Origin: Pholiota molesta
Taxonomy: Eukaryota > Basidiomycota > Agaricomycetes > Agaricales > Strophariaceae
Direction of reading: 5' to 3'
DNA: 64,000 nt
Assembly (NCBI GenBank): GCA_014925825.1
Contig: JACGCK010000188.1
Span: 1-64,000, forward strand
The translations under genes and the position numbers were made by a program. How positions within the stretch are numbered: position 1 is the stretch's first letter; each line of letters begins with the position of its first letter. The notes under the pieces are model-generated. The model was not told the DNA's origin and searched no databases. It worked only from the letters and a program-made list of their open reading frames with translations. Shown here piece after piece: positions 1-10,700 of the stretch.

Positions 1-558
1 CAACATATTCAATTCCTCCAACCCGCGGTTTATGAGCTTCACCAATGGTTTTCGTGATTGATGTTTCTGGAGCTCCATATACACAGCTGATAGGGTGCTT
101 TACAGAGTTTGAGCGTTGAATGGGAGACAAACATTGACCTCGACTTACCTTTTGCAATCCACGAGATGGCCCTCCAATCTGGTCAATTTTTCCTTTCCCT
201 CGGATTTCGCAACTTCTGCGAGCCTTTCATAAATCGATTTTGAGATGCGGAGCACTTTTTCGATGATTTCGCCACAACGCTCCTTGTTCGATTTGATTTC
301 CTAAAAATCATTTGGTCAATTATCATATTTTGGAGTATATACGCTACATACATCTCTGATCTTTATGATCTGCAGAATGACCCCGGATAAAGCCTGAACA
401 TACGGAACACCTTTCAACATCCCCCCGACTTCCTTCACAATGGCGATGACGCTGTTTGCCAAACTAATTCCTGTGTCGACGGCGGCAACCATTCCCGCAC
501 TGGTGGGAGCGAAAATTTCGGGCGACTGAGTAGCTTGAGGTTCGTTGGGAGTCTGCAT
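1..558 (-). pseudogene. 5' end of an NLR-like gene, runs off the left edge
   Basis: This is a paralogue of the NLR-like gene at 36856. Exon 1 (558 to 352) encodes a 69-residue stretch with the shared motif TGISLANSVIAIVKEVGGML and the ending SGVILQIIKIRD. A GT-AG intron spans 351 to 301, and exon 2 resumes at 300 with EIKSNKERCGEIIEKVLRIS. The segment matches the N-terminal alpha-helical bundle placed before the nucleotide-binding domain in many Agaricomycete NLRs, possibly HeLo/MLKL-like (inference). Against the other copy, exon 2 has in-frame stops after the DCKR motif (near 150) and again near 100, so this copy looks dead unless the GTAAG at the first stop is used as a new splice donor. 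The rest of the gene lies outside the window. Confidence 0.7.
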
Positions 559-1495
559 AATTCCGTTGAGGCCTAGTGGTGATGGGTGAATGTGTGGATG
601 TTGTCTGTTGGGAACAGGTATGAGATGGTTCTTGTTTATGAATCAGCGCCGTTGTACTTGTACTTGTGGGAACAGCCTTGTTTTTTGACATCCACAGCAA
701 TATCATTGATCTGTCAGGCATACTTATATAGGACTGGTGTGGTTTTGTTCGATTGTTGTAGGCACAGGTTGAAACTTCACAGCAGTGCAGCCACTTTCTA
801 GTATCATAATTTATCTATACAATTAAATCGGTCCTTGTGCTTAAATTTAAGTACTGAAAATTTCAATGGGCCGCGCGCTCACCCAACTAGTCTTGAGACG
901 CCCAGACCGGTCGGCGGTTAGAGCCCGGCGCTCGGGTTTTCACACCGCACCAGGTCTTCCTGCCTTCATGCCACAGCATCGCAGATACCTACACCCACGT
1001 TTACTGTGTTACGATGTCTCGGCTGGTACGGTGTTCATGAACCGCAAGGTTCACTCGACATTCGACTTTGCACTTCACTCAGCCGAGGCCCGAGTCACAT
1101 GTGTCTTCAGCTATCATTCGTCCCCACCCAGCCCTATCCACCCTCGATCCTCTCGTTCAGTACTCCTGTAAGGGCTATGTCATGTATTTAGATTGAATAC
1201 GAGTAAATGATCAATATACAGATGCCTTACTACAGGAGCGTCAGTGCTGAGAAAAGTGTAAGGCAGCTAGCCACAGCATCAAGTCAGTTTCCCACGACTT
1301 CGTTGGCGCCGTCCTCGTCCTTGAAGACTGCCCGAAATGTGCAGCAGTGTATATTCGGGTTTAAAGACTACCAGAATAGCTATATAGACGTGTTATCTAC
1401 CATAGGAAATTATTTAGATGTATGCGACTCATATGCACCTACCTATATCAGGTAAAATTAGCAGACAATAGAAGTCAAGCAGTAATTAGACATAC
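559..1495. other. Intergenic, no gene supported
   Basis: Short open frames occur (for example 866-1171), but they lack recognisable motifs and splice structure and have no counterpart beside the other NLR-like copy. I see no gene or clear repeat here. Confidence 0.5.
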
Positions 1496-1742
1496 CGCAA
1501 AGTTATGAATAGGGAAATAAGCTTTGAAAGCTCCATCCATTTATCACTTGCAGTTTGAACACACATTCCTTTGAAGAGAAGGTAAGTTAGATTAATTCAT
1601 GCGAGTTGAATATGAATTGACATACCTCCAATCTTTCGTGTAAGCCAAAGGTATAACGCAGGTGGAACATCTGCCAATCTGGCATTGGGTACAGCCAAAA
1701 GTCCAAGTTCAAGGCGGCAGCATTTGTCAATCACTCCCCATA
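1496..1742 (-). pseudogene. Two-exon fragment of an unidentified protein gene
   Basis: On the minus strand an exon from 1742 to 1626 follows an AG acceptor and ends at a GTATGT donor. The next exon, 1568 to 1496, starts after TTCAAAG and ends at another GTATGT. The frame is open across both and continues through the intron. The first exon encodes a segment containing VIDKCCRLELGLLAVPNARL, the second a segment containing SDKWMELSKLISLFITLR. I do not recognise the family. No start or stop is visible and no third exon could be placed. The fragment abuts the conserved leader of F-box copy A, so it is probably a gene truncated at a duplication breakpoint. Confidence 0.4.
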
Positions 1743-1793
1743 CTGCAATTTCCATAGATTAAAGAATTTTTGTGTGTCCATCAATGCACCAGC

Positions 1794-2054
1794 CACGACG
1801 ACGCACAACCTGCTGGTTGAAATTCCCACATCCACTTGGAATCTTCACAAAGCGGGCACGCAAGAGGTGCGTTCTTCTTGTTCCCATATTAGCAACATCG
1901 AATTAAAACGTCTGGCGACAATTGGGCTAGACCCTTCGGCCTTCAGAGCAAGAGTTTTCGCCAATAGCAGCAAAATAGCAGTGAGTGGCTGATGTGCAGT
2001 AATGTCTTCTTTATCTTATTAAGAGCTATCTCAAAGATTCCCGATCCCCGGAAT
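1794..2054 (+). promoter_or_regulatory. Conserved leader of F-box copy A
   Basis: This stretch is conserved upstream of all four F-box copies (about 41662-41930 minus, 45011-45230 minus, 57345-57594 plus). Shared landmarks are CTGGTTGAAATTC, TTCACAAAG and TTAGCAACATCGAATT, then a GTGAGTG near 1981 that could be a 5'UTR splice donor with its acceptor just before the ATG at 2055. Conservation outside the reading frame suggests promoter plus 5'UTR. That role is inferred. Confidence 0.45.
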
Positions 2055-2165
2055 ATGTCGGTCGTTCTACCCTTTGACGTTCTGCATACGGTTATCGAGA
2101 TGTTGGCGAATGACGCACCTCCTGCCTTCGCAACCATGCGATCCGTCTCACAAACTTGTGTTGTG

Positions 2166-2262
2166 GGCCATTGCTTCGCATGGCAATACGAGTCTTTACA
2201 CAAATTAAACTTAACAGTTGTAATAAATGTAAAGACTGTATTGCCATGTGAAGCAATGGCCT
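2166..2262. repeat. Hairpin-forming terminal repeat
   Basis: GGGCCATTGCTTCGCATGG followed by CAATACGAGTCTTTAC (2166-2199) is repeated in inverted orientation at 2229-2262 with a few mismatches, around a 29-base AT-rich loop. The inner motif ACGAGTCTTTAC recurs inverted at the far right end (5406-5417), and the outer motif recurs inverted near 4984-5020. The repeat is therefore an end sequence used more than once within the mosaic. Confidence 0.65.
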
Positions 2263-2348
2263 ATTAACACAATTACTAAAATACATGACCTACTCATACA
2301 ACTACTAAAATACATAAATTGTAACTACGTTATTATTTTATTCAGTTT

Positions 2349-2855
2349 TTATTTTCTGTATATGCAATATGCCATATGCTTGTCATCTGAAATTTTAAGC
2401 CATTTGGTATCTGATAGAAGATCAATGGTTTTCTCTTTCTTACATTTGCCTTCATTAAGTAAACCATCATGAAACCAAACTGTACCTGATTTATCAATAA
2501 ATCTTGATTGAAAGTGTCCTCCTCCACCATATATTATCCCGCATAGATACCGATAGTTTGGTTGTCCATTATGATTTAAAATTATTTCTACATCAGGTTC
2601 AATATCATTGTCATCCAGAATTTCACATACAATTATATCAGGTATATAATCAGTTATCCATGTTTGTCTATAGTATCCCTGCTCATTATTAAGTATACAA
2701 TTTTGACATTCTTTGGTAGTTATATGATCAATTTTCCATCGAATGAAATTTGATATCAATCGCCTTGGTGATCCGGTGTGGGCATCATCTATTTTCAGAA
2801 TAGACAAGAAAGATAAAGAAAGACAAAATACAAAAGTGTTATCAGTGTATCTCAA
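2349..2855 (-). CDS. Transposon-borne protein fragment, peptidase-C19-like His box
   Basis: A 168-codon AT-rich frame. Near its C-terminus it reads YLCGIIYGGGGHFQSRFID, then VWFHDGL and AYCIYRK. This spacing resembles the histidine box of ubiquitin-specific peptidases (Y-x-L, then G-G-H-F and an aromatic-rich strand). An upstream KECQNC segment could be part of a zinc cluster. The catalytic cysteine box is absent, so only a C-terminal half is present. Similar peptidase-like tails occur on proteins carried by fungal DNA transposons, but the assignment rests on motif shape only. The first in-frame start may not be the real one. Confidence 0.35.
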   Translation of the reverse strand: MRYTDNTFVFCLSLSFLSILKIDDAHTGSPRRLISNFIRWKIDHITTKECQNCILNNEQGYYRQTWITDYIPDIIVCEILDDNDIEPDVEIILNHNGQPNYRYLCGIIYGGGGHFQSRFIDKSGTVWFHDGLLNEGKCKKEKTIDLLSDTKWLKISDDKHMAYCIYRK

Positions 2856-2878
2856 TCTGAGCGTGTAATCCGTGGAAA

Positions 2879-3050
2879 CATGTTATATAAGCATTGCACA
2901 AATGCTATGCTTATATAATAAGTGGGATCAAAACATCACTGATGGGAACAAACACACTATTTAAAGCAAAGAAGGACTGGCATCAGTAATAGGGATAACA
3001 GAGCGGACTTTTTTTTTTGCTGGTTGAAAAGAACTCACTTTACTGCAGTA
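2879..3050. repeat. Direct repeat, left copy
   Basis: Shares with 5209-5417 the hairpin core TTATATAAGCAT ... ATGCTTATATAA, then GATGGGAACAAACACACTATTTAAA and, at its end, GAAAAGAACTCACTTTACTGC. The right copy continues into the terminal GTAAAGACTCGT, whereas this copy diverges after CTTTACTGC. Confidence 0.7.
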
Positions 3051-3179
3051 GAAACTAGACTACCTGACCACATTTGCCTATACATCAATGAATTTACACA
3101 AATATTAAGTAAAAAGGCTTGTTACACAGCAAATTTAATATACTTAAATCTCAACTACATAGATTGTAATCTACCCGCG

Positions 3180-3400
3180 GGTGTGTGCCAGGCCCCGGCG
3201 TGGTGTCGGGTGGACCTGCGTGCACCGCGGTGGGCGTGCTAACGTGGCGGCGCTGGGGCACCTTTGCCGTCGGAAAGGGCATATGGGTGGACGATGGTGA
3301 CGGGGTAGAAAGTGGGTTAGGGTTAAGACCAATTGGCAGGGAGCGGGGGCGGACGCATGGGTCGCGGTGCTCGACGGCGCTTCCAAACCGACAAAATCAT
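3180..3400 (+). repeat. GC-rich inverted repeat, left arm
   Basis: Pairs in inverted orientation with 4035-4220. The best-conserved block contains GGTGGACCTGCGTGCAC, GGTGGGCGTGCTAACGTGG and CGGCGCTGGGGC. The arms have diverged, with the outer part carrying GGTGCTCGACGGCGCTTCC against GTGCTCGATGGCACCTCC. Open frames run through this block on both strands, as expected for GC-rich repeats. Confidence 0.65.
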
Positions 3401-3459
3401 TGCAGCGTGCCCTCTTCTGCGCAAAGGGAGCAGGGTGGATGGAAAGTGTGTCTTAGACA

Positions 3460-3523
3460 TTATGACGTATACGCGTACAAAACACCCAACTTTGGGGTTT
3501 TTGTACGCCTATACGTCATAAAC
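3460..3523. repeat. Near-perfect palindrome
   Basis: TATGACGTATACGCGTACAA on the left is matched inverted by TTGTACGCCTATACGTCATA on the right around CACCCAACTTTGGGGT. It could form a long hairpin of about 25 pairs. It lies between the GC-rich arm and an AT-rich stretch with short inverted GATTCC/GGAATC repeats (3560-3640). Confidence 0.7.
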
Positions 3524-4034
3524 ACGTGTCATAATAAAAATAGCCCCGGTTAGGTCATTATAGATTACGATTCCGATTTATAGGAATCGTTTATTTTAAT
3601 TACGATTCCTATTTAAGGAATCGTTCTTTTAAACCGACGTTTTGCGCGTTCTCTGACGTCGTTCCAAATTAGGAATACCACGGGAATCGCCTTTTTTGGC
3701 GTTTTCTTTGTTTTCCCTTTGCCGTTTGATGCCGTGTTGGCATCAAATAATCAATCACATCCGTGTCGTCGCCTCTTTATTTCCCGCCACAACCGTCCCC
3801 ACCGCCACGCCATCCCCCTCCCCGCCTATGTCCATCTCGCGTCCAGCAGCTATGGTGGCTGGAACCGCCGAACACGCGCACCGCCGCCAGCCGCCAACCC
3901 GCACGCGCCACGTCACCACCAGCCACTGATGAGTGCGAACGCACAGCCCACCCCACCGAAAAACCAACGCGGGGTGGGCCGCAGAGGGTGACGGAGGCAC
4001 CGCGGAGGACAAGGACTGCCCCCACGAGAGCCGT

Positions 4035-4220
4035 AGTAGAATGTGGAGGTGCCATCGAGCACGGCGCCCCAGGTGCGTGCGTCGCCGCTCTCCTCCAATT
4101 GCGCTAACCCATATCCACAACACCGTAGGCCCTTTCAGGCGGGAAAGGCGCCCCAGCGCCGCCACGTTAGCACGCCCACCGCAGTGCACGCAGGTCCACC
4201 CAACACCATGCCGGCACACA
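4035..4220 (-). repeat. GC-rich inverted repeat, right arm
   Basis: Inverted counterpart of 3180-3400, beginning at the outer part (TAGAATGTGGAGGTGCCATC) and ending in GTTAGCACGCCCACCGCAG and CCATGCCGGCACACAC. The GC-rich block continues to about 4890 with no gene I can support. Confidence 0.6.
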
Positions 4221-5208
4221 CCCGCCGCGCGCGACGGCCCAGCTCGTTGCCGGCGCAGTTTGGCGGCGACGCCAGAGCTCACCGCCCCATTCAAACTGCA
4301 ATTCACCCGAGCCGCGGCGCCATCTCTGCATACGCCGCGCCCAGCGCGTTCAGTTGCGACCCGCATACGTACCTCAGGAGTTTCCTGAACGTGTCCGCGT
4401 ATACCCCCGGCGCCATCATGCGCGCAGGCGTCACGGACCTGCTAGCAGGCCGGAGTGGAACAACGACGGCACCTTACCGATCGCTGACGCACCGAACGAG
4501 CGTCGCAGGAGCAAGCCAACAATGGTCCACAATGGACCACCACTCTCGACCAACGCCGGACAAAGGCGCGCCACAGACGACCCTACATGACGGGCGAGGT
4601 GGCACACGAATGGGTGGCGTGCACAACAGCGGCACGAACATCGCTTCGGGGATGACGACACGAATGGCGGTGGTCGAACAGCTGACGCGTGAATGGTGGA
4701 GGGTGTCCCTGTCCCATCACAATACCGTCTCTTACGTGCTAGGAATTCTGCAGTATGCAGGGTTCTGTGGCGGAGAGACACAATCTGATGGTGTTTGGTG
4801 GGCACTTGTAGACACCTGTGCACCTATAGCAAAGTCCCTAAATTGTTTGTTATTTAATGAAGTTCCCAATCATAAGAATGTAGGTATGTTTGCATAGGCT
4901 GTATCATAGAAATTGTGTATTTATTATATCGTTAATAACAACCAAAACATACATTAAGAAAAAGCAGAAAAAACGGTAGAAAAGGACTTGTATTGCCTCG
5001 TGAAGCAACGGCCCGCTCCGTGTTCGAAAATGGGTAACAAGACCAACTGCAGTGGACCGAAAATAGAACGGACAAATGAAGACCGCAACTGCGGGAACAA
5101 AATCAGCAATAGTGCCAGTGTATGTATACTGGATAAGAAATATATTAGCTTGTTGATGTTGTGAACAATATGTGATTTAAATGTTTATATTACCCGTAGC
5201 ATTCATGG

Positions 5209-5417
5209 GAACATGTTATATAAGCATTGCACAAATGCTATGCTTATATAATAAATGGGATCACAACATAACTGATGGGAACAAACACACTATTTAAAAA
5301 TAGAAGGACCGACACGTGACAAATGGCGTGATTGATGGCATCAGTGATGGGGGTCAACAGCGTGTACGTTTTTTTTGCTCGGTGAAAAGAACTCACTTTA
5401 CTGCGTAAAGACTCGTA
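5209..5417. repeat. Direct repeat, right copy and right end of mosaic
   Basis: The second copy of the 2879-3050 repeat, with the same TTATATAAGCAT hairpin core. It includes a T-run followed by GCTCGGTGAAAAGAACTC and ends GTAAAGACTCGT at the junction with F-box coding sequence. Confidence 0.7.
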
Positions 5418-6866
5418 ACATGCCGCTACCTCCTACCTGTCTGTCGCAAACACTTGTTCTCTGCGATCTGGCTTAAATCCCGTATCTATGGGTCGGATGT
5501 TGCTAATCAGGCCCATCACAGGGCTGGGAAATTTGAAGGGACACTGCATATCGGAACGACGAACCTCGCCAAACTCGTCGCGAGCAGCCCGGAAATTGCA
5601 GGCTACGTCCGCGAGTTCGTTTTCTATCCGCATCCTTGAAATTGGATCGATGAGACGATTTTGCCGCTCCTACAAAAATTCGATCGATTGGAGAAGCTGC
5701 ATATTGGGCACCAACACGACAAGGAGCCCTGGAAGAGATTCGAGAGCTGGGATAGCTTGGATGATGTGTTGCAGGTAGCAATGTGTAACCTCATACATCA
5801 GCAACGACATACGCTCACGCATCTTTACTTCACCGACTAAGTACCTGAATATCCCAATTTCAATAATTCATCCGCTCTCTTCAAACTTGCCTCCATACTT
5901 TCCATCTCATCGATTCTGATATGTCCACTGCCGTTATAGCAGATCCACCGGCTGTCTGCCATCCATGTCCTCTTCGGCTACAGTCCTTGGCATTTACTGT
6001 GAGTTATAGCGTGATCAAAGGGCTCCTTGAAGGCATTCGGCCGGGTATTGGGGTTCCATTCTTCGATTTGTCCCAACTTCAGACATTTGCTGCGACGACG
6101 TCCTCAACTGGAGCGGCGGTAGATGAAGCAGTCCCAATTATTCGTTTATTGCGGGGGATGAGCCAGCTGAAGGTTCTGGATATATCTGTTCAACGTAAGC
6201 AACTTCGGTTCACTAAATTATAAAAACAGGCGAAGAAAACCAATACTTATTATATGCTTATATGCTCAGAACACTCGATTCCTCCAGATTTTCCCAACAT
6301 TTTCAACTCCATTCATCCAGAAGCTTCGGCGCGACTGGAGATGTTGCGGTTTCAGGTTTGGTACAATCCCGTTGGCGGTTCTAGTCATCACCAGCTCCCC
6401 GCGGCCATTCTACAGAACACTCACACGTTTCCATCTTTGAAGCACCTTAAAATAACGCTCGGCATAGTTCTTCCAATAATCGATCATTCGCCAGTGATTA
6501 AAGACTTCATGGACCTCGACATCCTCCTTTCCACCCGGAAATTTTCTGGTTTGCGATCTCTGTACTTGCCTGTCTCGTTCATTGGCGCAAATGTACACAC
6601 GGATCGGGGCAACCATGATTTTACATGGTTGAATATCCCTGCGTTCATGCTTGGTTCATGCCTCAGTGTTCTACGAATCCTACCTTGAAATTTGAGTGTT
6701 CAATGCGACTATTTTGACACATTTTCCCCTTCCGAACATACACTATGCATATATACTGCTATTATAGATTTTTTGAGCATTATTACGGATCTGATTTTAG
6801 GGACAGAGACTTGGACATTCGCCAGAGAGCATGGCCGTGGAAATCAGTATCTTTCGTGCATCGACA

Positions 6867-6917
6867 ACACCGATGGTGAAGCGGTTATCATGCTTGCCTT
6901 CCAAGCAAGCGGCAGGG
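6867..6917 (+). tRNA. tRNA-Gly(TCC), 5' part, split by a retrotransposon
   Basis: Bases 1 to 51 of a 72-base tRNA-Gly, apparently identical to the intact copy at 36537-36608. It has acceptor ACACCGA, the D-arm with GAAGCGG, and anticodon stem-loop CTTGC-CTTCCAA-GCAAG with anticodon TCC. The gene breaks after GCGGCAGGG, just before the T-arm. The last five bases (CAGGG) are the target duplication. The remaining 21 bases lie at 19407-19427. Confidence 0.9.
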
Positions 6918-7309
6918 TGTGATAGCTGGCTACTATTGGACGTCCGCAGATTCATTTTACCTTTTCAATTACTTAGTTCCTTTCTTGAAGCAGAGATAGT
7001 CACATGACCTTATTGACTCTTATTTACTTACTATAGTCAATACCCGTGTAGCTCATGTACGATCTCTCATCTTAACACGTATATCTTGTCGCCGAGCTCC
7101 TCGTCGCCCCCTTCGTGAGATCACCTCTACCCTCGCCGGCTGGGCGTCCTGTAACCGCTTCCCTGACGAGGGTGACACGTCCTCTCGACGAAGAGTCACA
7201 ACGTCAAACAAACACTCGGCCAGGTGGGATGACGCTACCCGCGACCCCCCTCGCCTCATTCTCCCTCGAACTCCGCGCCCCGAAGTCCCGCGAGCCCACA
7301 GGCATCACA
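6918..7309 (+). repeat. 5' LTR (392 bp)
   Basis: Begins TGTGATAGCTGGCTACTATT and ends CACAGGCATCACA. No difference from the 3' LTR (19010-19401) was found on reading both. The termini form the short inverted pair TGTGAT/ATCACA. Confidence 0.93.
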
Positions 7310-7310
7310 A

Positions 7311-7324
7311 TGGTGGGGGCACCG
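7311..7324 (+). other. Primer-binding site
   Basis: TGGTGGGGGCACCG begins one base after the 5' LTR. It is complementary to a tRNA 3' end of the form ...TGCCCCCACCA, so minus-strand synthesis is probably primed by a cellular tRNA with 5' acceptor strand GGGGGCA. The priming tRNA was not identified. It is not the tRNA-Gly(TCC) interrupted here. Confidence 0.6.
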
Positions 7325-7753
7325 CGGAACTTCAACACCTTGCGCCGAAGTTCCCCCTTTCTTGGCCACATGCCAACGGTCACAGGACTCTCGTCGGTTG
7401 AACTTCGAATCAACTTCGGAATCCAGTGGATAGCGTCTTTGACGTGGTCTACTCGATTTCGAAGTCTCTCCTTTGATAGCTGAGCGACTCGCTTGACGAG
7501 ACCTTGCTGGCAAAGGAGTCGATTTGATTATCCCGCGTACAGTCCTGCCCCCTTCAACTTTACCAATTCTATTACATTCCCATTTCGTTCAGTCTACACA
7601 TGGCGCCGGATCGCCACTCCCTATCGACTTCTTGATTATCTATTATATCGAGCTATGCCCTCCTGACCCACGCTATTAATGGATTTATTGATAAGAAATC
7701 CATCATAAGGAGACGACCGTCCTCCGTAAACAAGAAAGAAGCCCTTCGCCGCC

Positions 7754-10700
7754 ATGCCCCCCAAGACAGCGAAAGTCAGCGACTCTACTGGAACCCCACC
7801 TCAAGGAAAGGTTACCAAGACTCGCAGTACGAGTAACTCCAGGCAAGCCGGATTCGTCGAGAATACGGCGGCGGCGATCCTCCAACCTCTTCAATTACGG
7901 ACGGCGCCCTCAACTCCAATCGAGTCTCCTGCATCAGCCTCCCCCATTCGCGGTAGGAGAGCCTCAGTGGAAGAAGTACCAGATGAGGATCGACCTAGAG
8001 GACCCCCCGTTCCCTTACCGGCGGGACGACCCATAATCGACCTCAATGATTCCCCTAGCGAGCGATTCCAACGAACAGAGGTCCCGCCAGGCTCACGATA
8101 CGCTCAGGCTGTCGCGGCTCGAGGACCGACGAGCAGGTCGGCCAATGTGGCTGTCGCTAACGACCCTGCAAGAGGATCGAATAGCGCGCCCGTAGCTGAC
8201 TCGTCTCAGGTCTACTCCAGCTCGCAGACTGGCCAATTGCTATCTAATGTGTCTTCTTCTATCCCCTCCCTTTCTTCCCTGGTCGCTACCTCAGAGGTAG
8301 AATCTACGGTCACGGAGACGCAAACAAGATCCATGTCTGTCCGCGCTACCTCCATATTCCAAGGGATCGCCGTTATGGATAATTTTGTGATCTACGACGA
8401 ACCGCTACAAGCCTCCGTAATTCGCTACCATGTTCCTTGGGACCAATGGACCGAAGCGGACCCGCTTTCCGTCTTCGGAGCCGTTGACGGAGTTCTCCCT
8501 GGCCGACAACCAGAAGAAGCTCTTCTTCTAAGAGACATTGTCATCAGATGGTCGCAACCCGACACTACTTTCACTTGGGAAAACCTCCCAGCAGGAGTAG
8601 ATCGTCTCGTACATACCCATTTGACTATCAAGGACCTTGTCTCCTATGGCTCCAAGGAGAATAGATTCTACTCGCTCCATGCTCGCTTACTCGAATTCGG
8701 AATGGTCATTCTCGCCCTACACCAGATCATTGTATCGTTTTCCGAATTCTACTATGGCGTCCGTCGACAAACTTTCACGATCGACAAGGATTTCCGCCTT
8801 CTTCGTCAGCTAGCCTGGCACAACAATCCGGAGGAGATGATAGCAATCTACGTTGTCTTACAGAAACGCTGCTCCGTCGCGGTCAAACACATCCAGCATA
8901 ATTTCAATAAAATCACTCAGGCGTTCACAGGACCGGACGACGCTTATTCCATCTCTTCCTACGATTCTACTGCGCCTACCGAACGTTCAAGAATCGACAA
9001 CCTGTCCCCGCGGTCTACTCTCAGAACTTACCTCATGCGCCCCGATTACGCTGCCGAATTCTTTGACGAAAACACCTTGCTACGGACTAATGTCCTTGAC
9101 AACCTCGAAGCGTCAACGCCCAGTGAGTTATTCAAGCCGACTCCTTACATACACCGCACGCGCACCTCCACTCCAAGCCGTTCTCCTAGAGTGCTCGCCG
9201 AACAAATGGAATCCGTGAATACTAAAGAGTATGGAAATGCACGAGTGGAACCCGATTCCATTAGCGGCCACTTAGCGACTCAGCGCCAAGTAGCTTTCGC
9301 GCCGTCTCCTCCTCCCTCTTCCAGTAGCTTTGCCCGTATGCATCCCATTTCGTCACTACCAGGTGTAGGAGAAATACCGAACATCCCTCTTCCGAATACC
9401 GCTGCCGAATTTGGGGGGCCATCTGTGTTGCCTCGTGGGGTACTTTCTGTACCAACTGTTTCGAACCGCGTCCCTCAAACCGGTAACTGGACTAGTTATC
9501 GATTCTCGCAAAGCACTTCCCAACCGAATTTATTCAATCGCAGCGGCCCTCCTAACTCTCCCGGAGGATCTTCGCGCGCCTCTAGCCACGACCGTGGTCC
9601 TCCCAGGAGAGGCCCACCCTTTCATGGCGGAGGTGGAGGAGGCGGCGGCGGAGGAGGCGGAGGAGGCGGCGGAGGTGGTGGTGGCGGAAGAAACGAAGGC
9701 CTTCCCTTCGGTAACTATCGATCTCCGGGCGGAACCCCTCCATTTCCCCCCGACGGGCCCCCTCCGCCAGGCGGTCCAACTCAGCCAAGCACCCCTCCGG
9801 ACCCCTCCGATTTCTACAACCCTCAATGGCAGATAAACAATAAGATCGGTCTCTTCAATATTCCCTCTTGGAACGGTCAAGGCGAATCGCTTATTGATTA
9901 CATTAGCGAAACATCTGCTTTCGCCGCCATGGGCGACCTGATGAAGATGCAAGTCGGAGAGATCGCTGCTCACAAGTGGAGCGGTCCTGGAAGGAAATGG
10001 TGGGATGCCTTGTCCGCTAAGGATCGAAAGTTCTACGGACAAGATTGGGACCACGTCCTCGTCGCTCTTCGAGCCCAATTCATGAACGATAACTGGACCC
10101 GAGCACGCACTCAAGAATTCGAAGAAATGAAATTCCGTCAGAAAGAACATTCTTCCGAAACACCCTTGGACTTCATTCAACGTCGCATCCGTTTTCATTC
10201 CTTCCTCTACTCGTCTGACGCGGACGGCGCTGCTGCCATCTCGAGAATTCTTCGCACCCAACCTGTTGAATGGGGGAGTCATTTAAGCGAGTATGCTACC
10301 CCTACACTTTTTGAACTCCAGCAGGTTGCCGAAAGGATGGGCCCTACTCTTCTGAGCACTTGGACGTTGAACGAGAACCTTCGCAAGGCCTCCGAACCCA
10401 AGTCTTATTCCACTTCGAATCGCAATCGTTCTTTCAGTAGGAAACGGAGCGCCCTCCTGGTCAACGCTACCGATCAGGACTCATCTAGTTCTGAGGACGA
10501 TGAAAAAGAAGCTCATGCTTCGTCTTCGCGTCCCAGAGGCAGTCGAGAGGAAGCAACTCCGAGAGGGAAGTCCGATTGGCCAGGAGGGAAAACAATCAAT
10601 GGCTACGAATTCAAACGCGATGATTCAGTCAGCAGTAACCGCGCTCCGAACGGCCTCTGTTGGATTTGCACGAGCCCTAAACATGTATTTAGAGACTGCC

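Larger units (their letters stand above)
2155..5417. mobile_element. Nested transposon mosaic inserted in F-box copy A
   Basis: Intact copies B and C define the empty site. The left flank ends at CACAAAC and the right flank resumes at AACATGCC, so any target duplication would be only AAC and is uncertain. The insert starts near GGGCCATTGCTTCGCATGG (2166) and ends GTAAAGACTCGT (5406-5417). It contains a terminal hairpin, a minus-strand protein fragment (2349-2855), a roughly 170-200-bp direct repeat (2879-3050 and 5209-5417), a GC-rich block with inverted repeats (3180-4220) and an internal copy of the terminal motif (about 4984-5020). No transposase was recognised, so this is a non-autonomous or composite element of unassigned class. 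Confidence 0.65.
2055..6690 (+). pseudogene. F-box/LRR-like gene copy A, disrupted by transposons
   Basis: The 5' piece (2055 to about 2154) encodes MSVVLPFDVLHTVIEMLAND and the F-box core up to VSQTC. The coding sequence resumes at about 5418 with LLPVCRKHLFSAIWLKSR after roughly 3.26 kb of inserted DNA. Compared with intact copy B (40279-41661), copy A also has an in-frame stop near 5637 (a TGA where B has a serine codon), a small insertion that creates a stop near 5839, and a frameshift near the C-terminus (about 6650). The second exon starts after the intron that follows the LDISVQ motif near 6194. The family has an N-terminal F-box, expected to bind Skp1 in an SCF ubiquitin ligase, and a long leucine-rich C-terminal part that probably recognises substrate. 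The lesions are independent of the insertion, so this is true decay. Confidence 0.8.

Noticed and set aside
866..1191. Two overlapping plus-strand frames of 60-100 codons
   Set aside because: No motif, no splice structure, no counterpart in the paralogous regions, and codon use like random GC-rich DNA.
3719..4897. Overlapping frames of up to 284 codons on both strands
   Set aside because: They lie in the GC-rich inverted-repeat block of a transposon. Open frames on both strands are a composition effect and no domain is visible.
2879..5417. The direct repeats considered as LTRs of a small retrotransposon
   Set aside because: They lack TG...CA ends, no primer-binding site or polypurine tract is seen, and the right copy extends into an inverted-repeat end motif.
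9530..10282. 250-codon minus-strand frame opposite gag-pol
   Set aside because: It is the reverse reading of the glycine/serine-rich Gag region and has no motif of its own.
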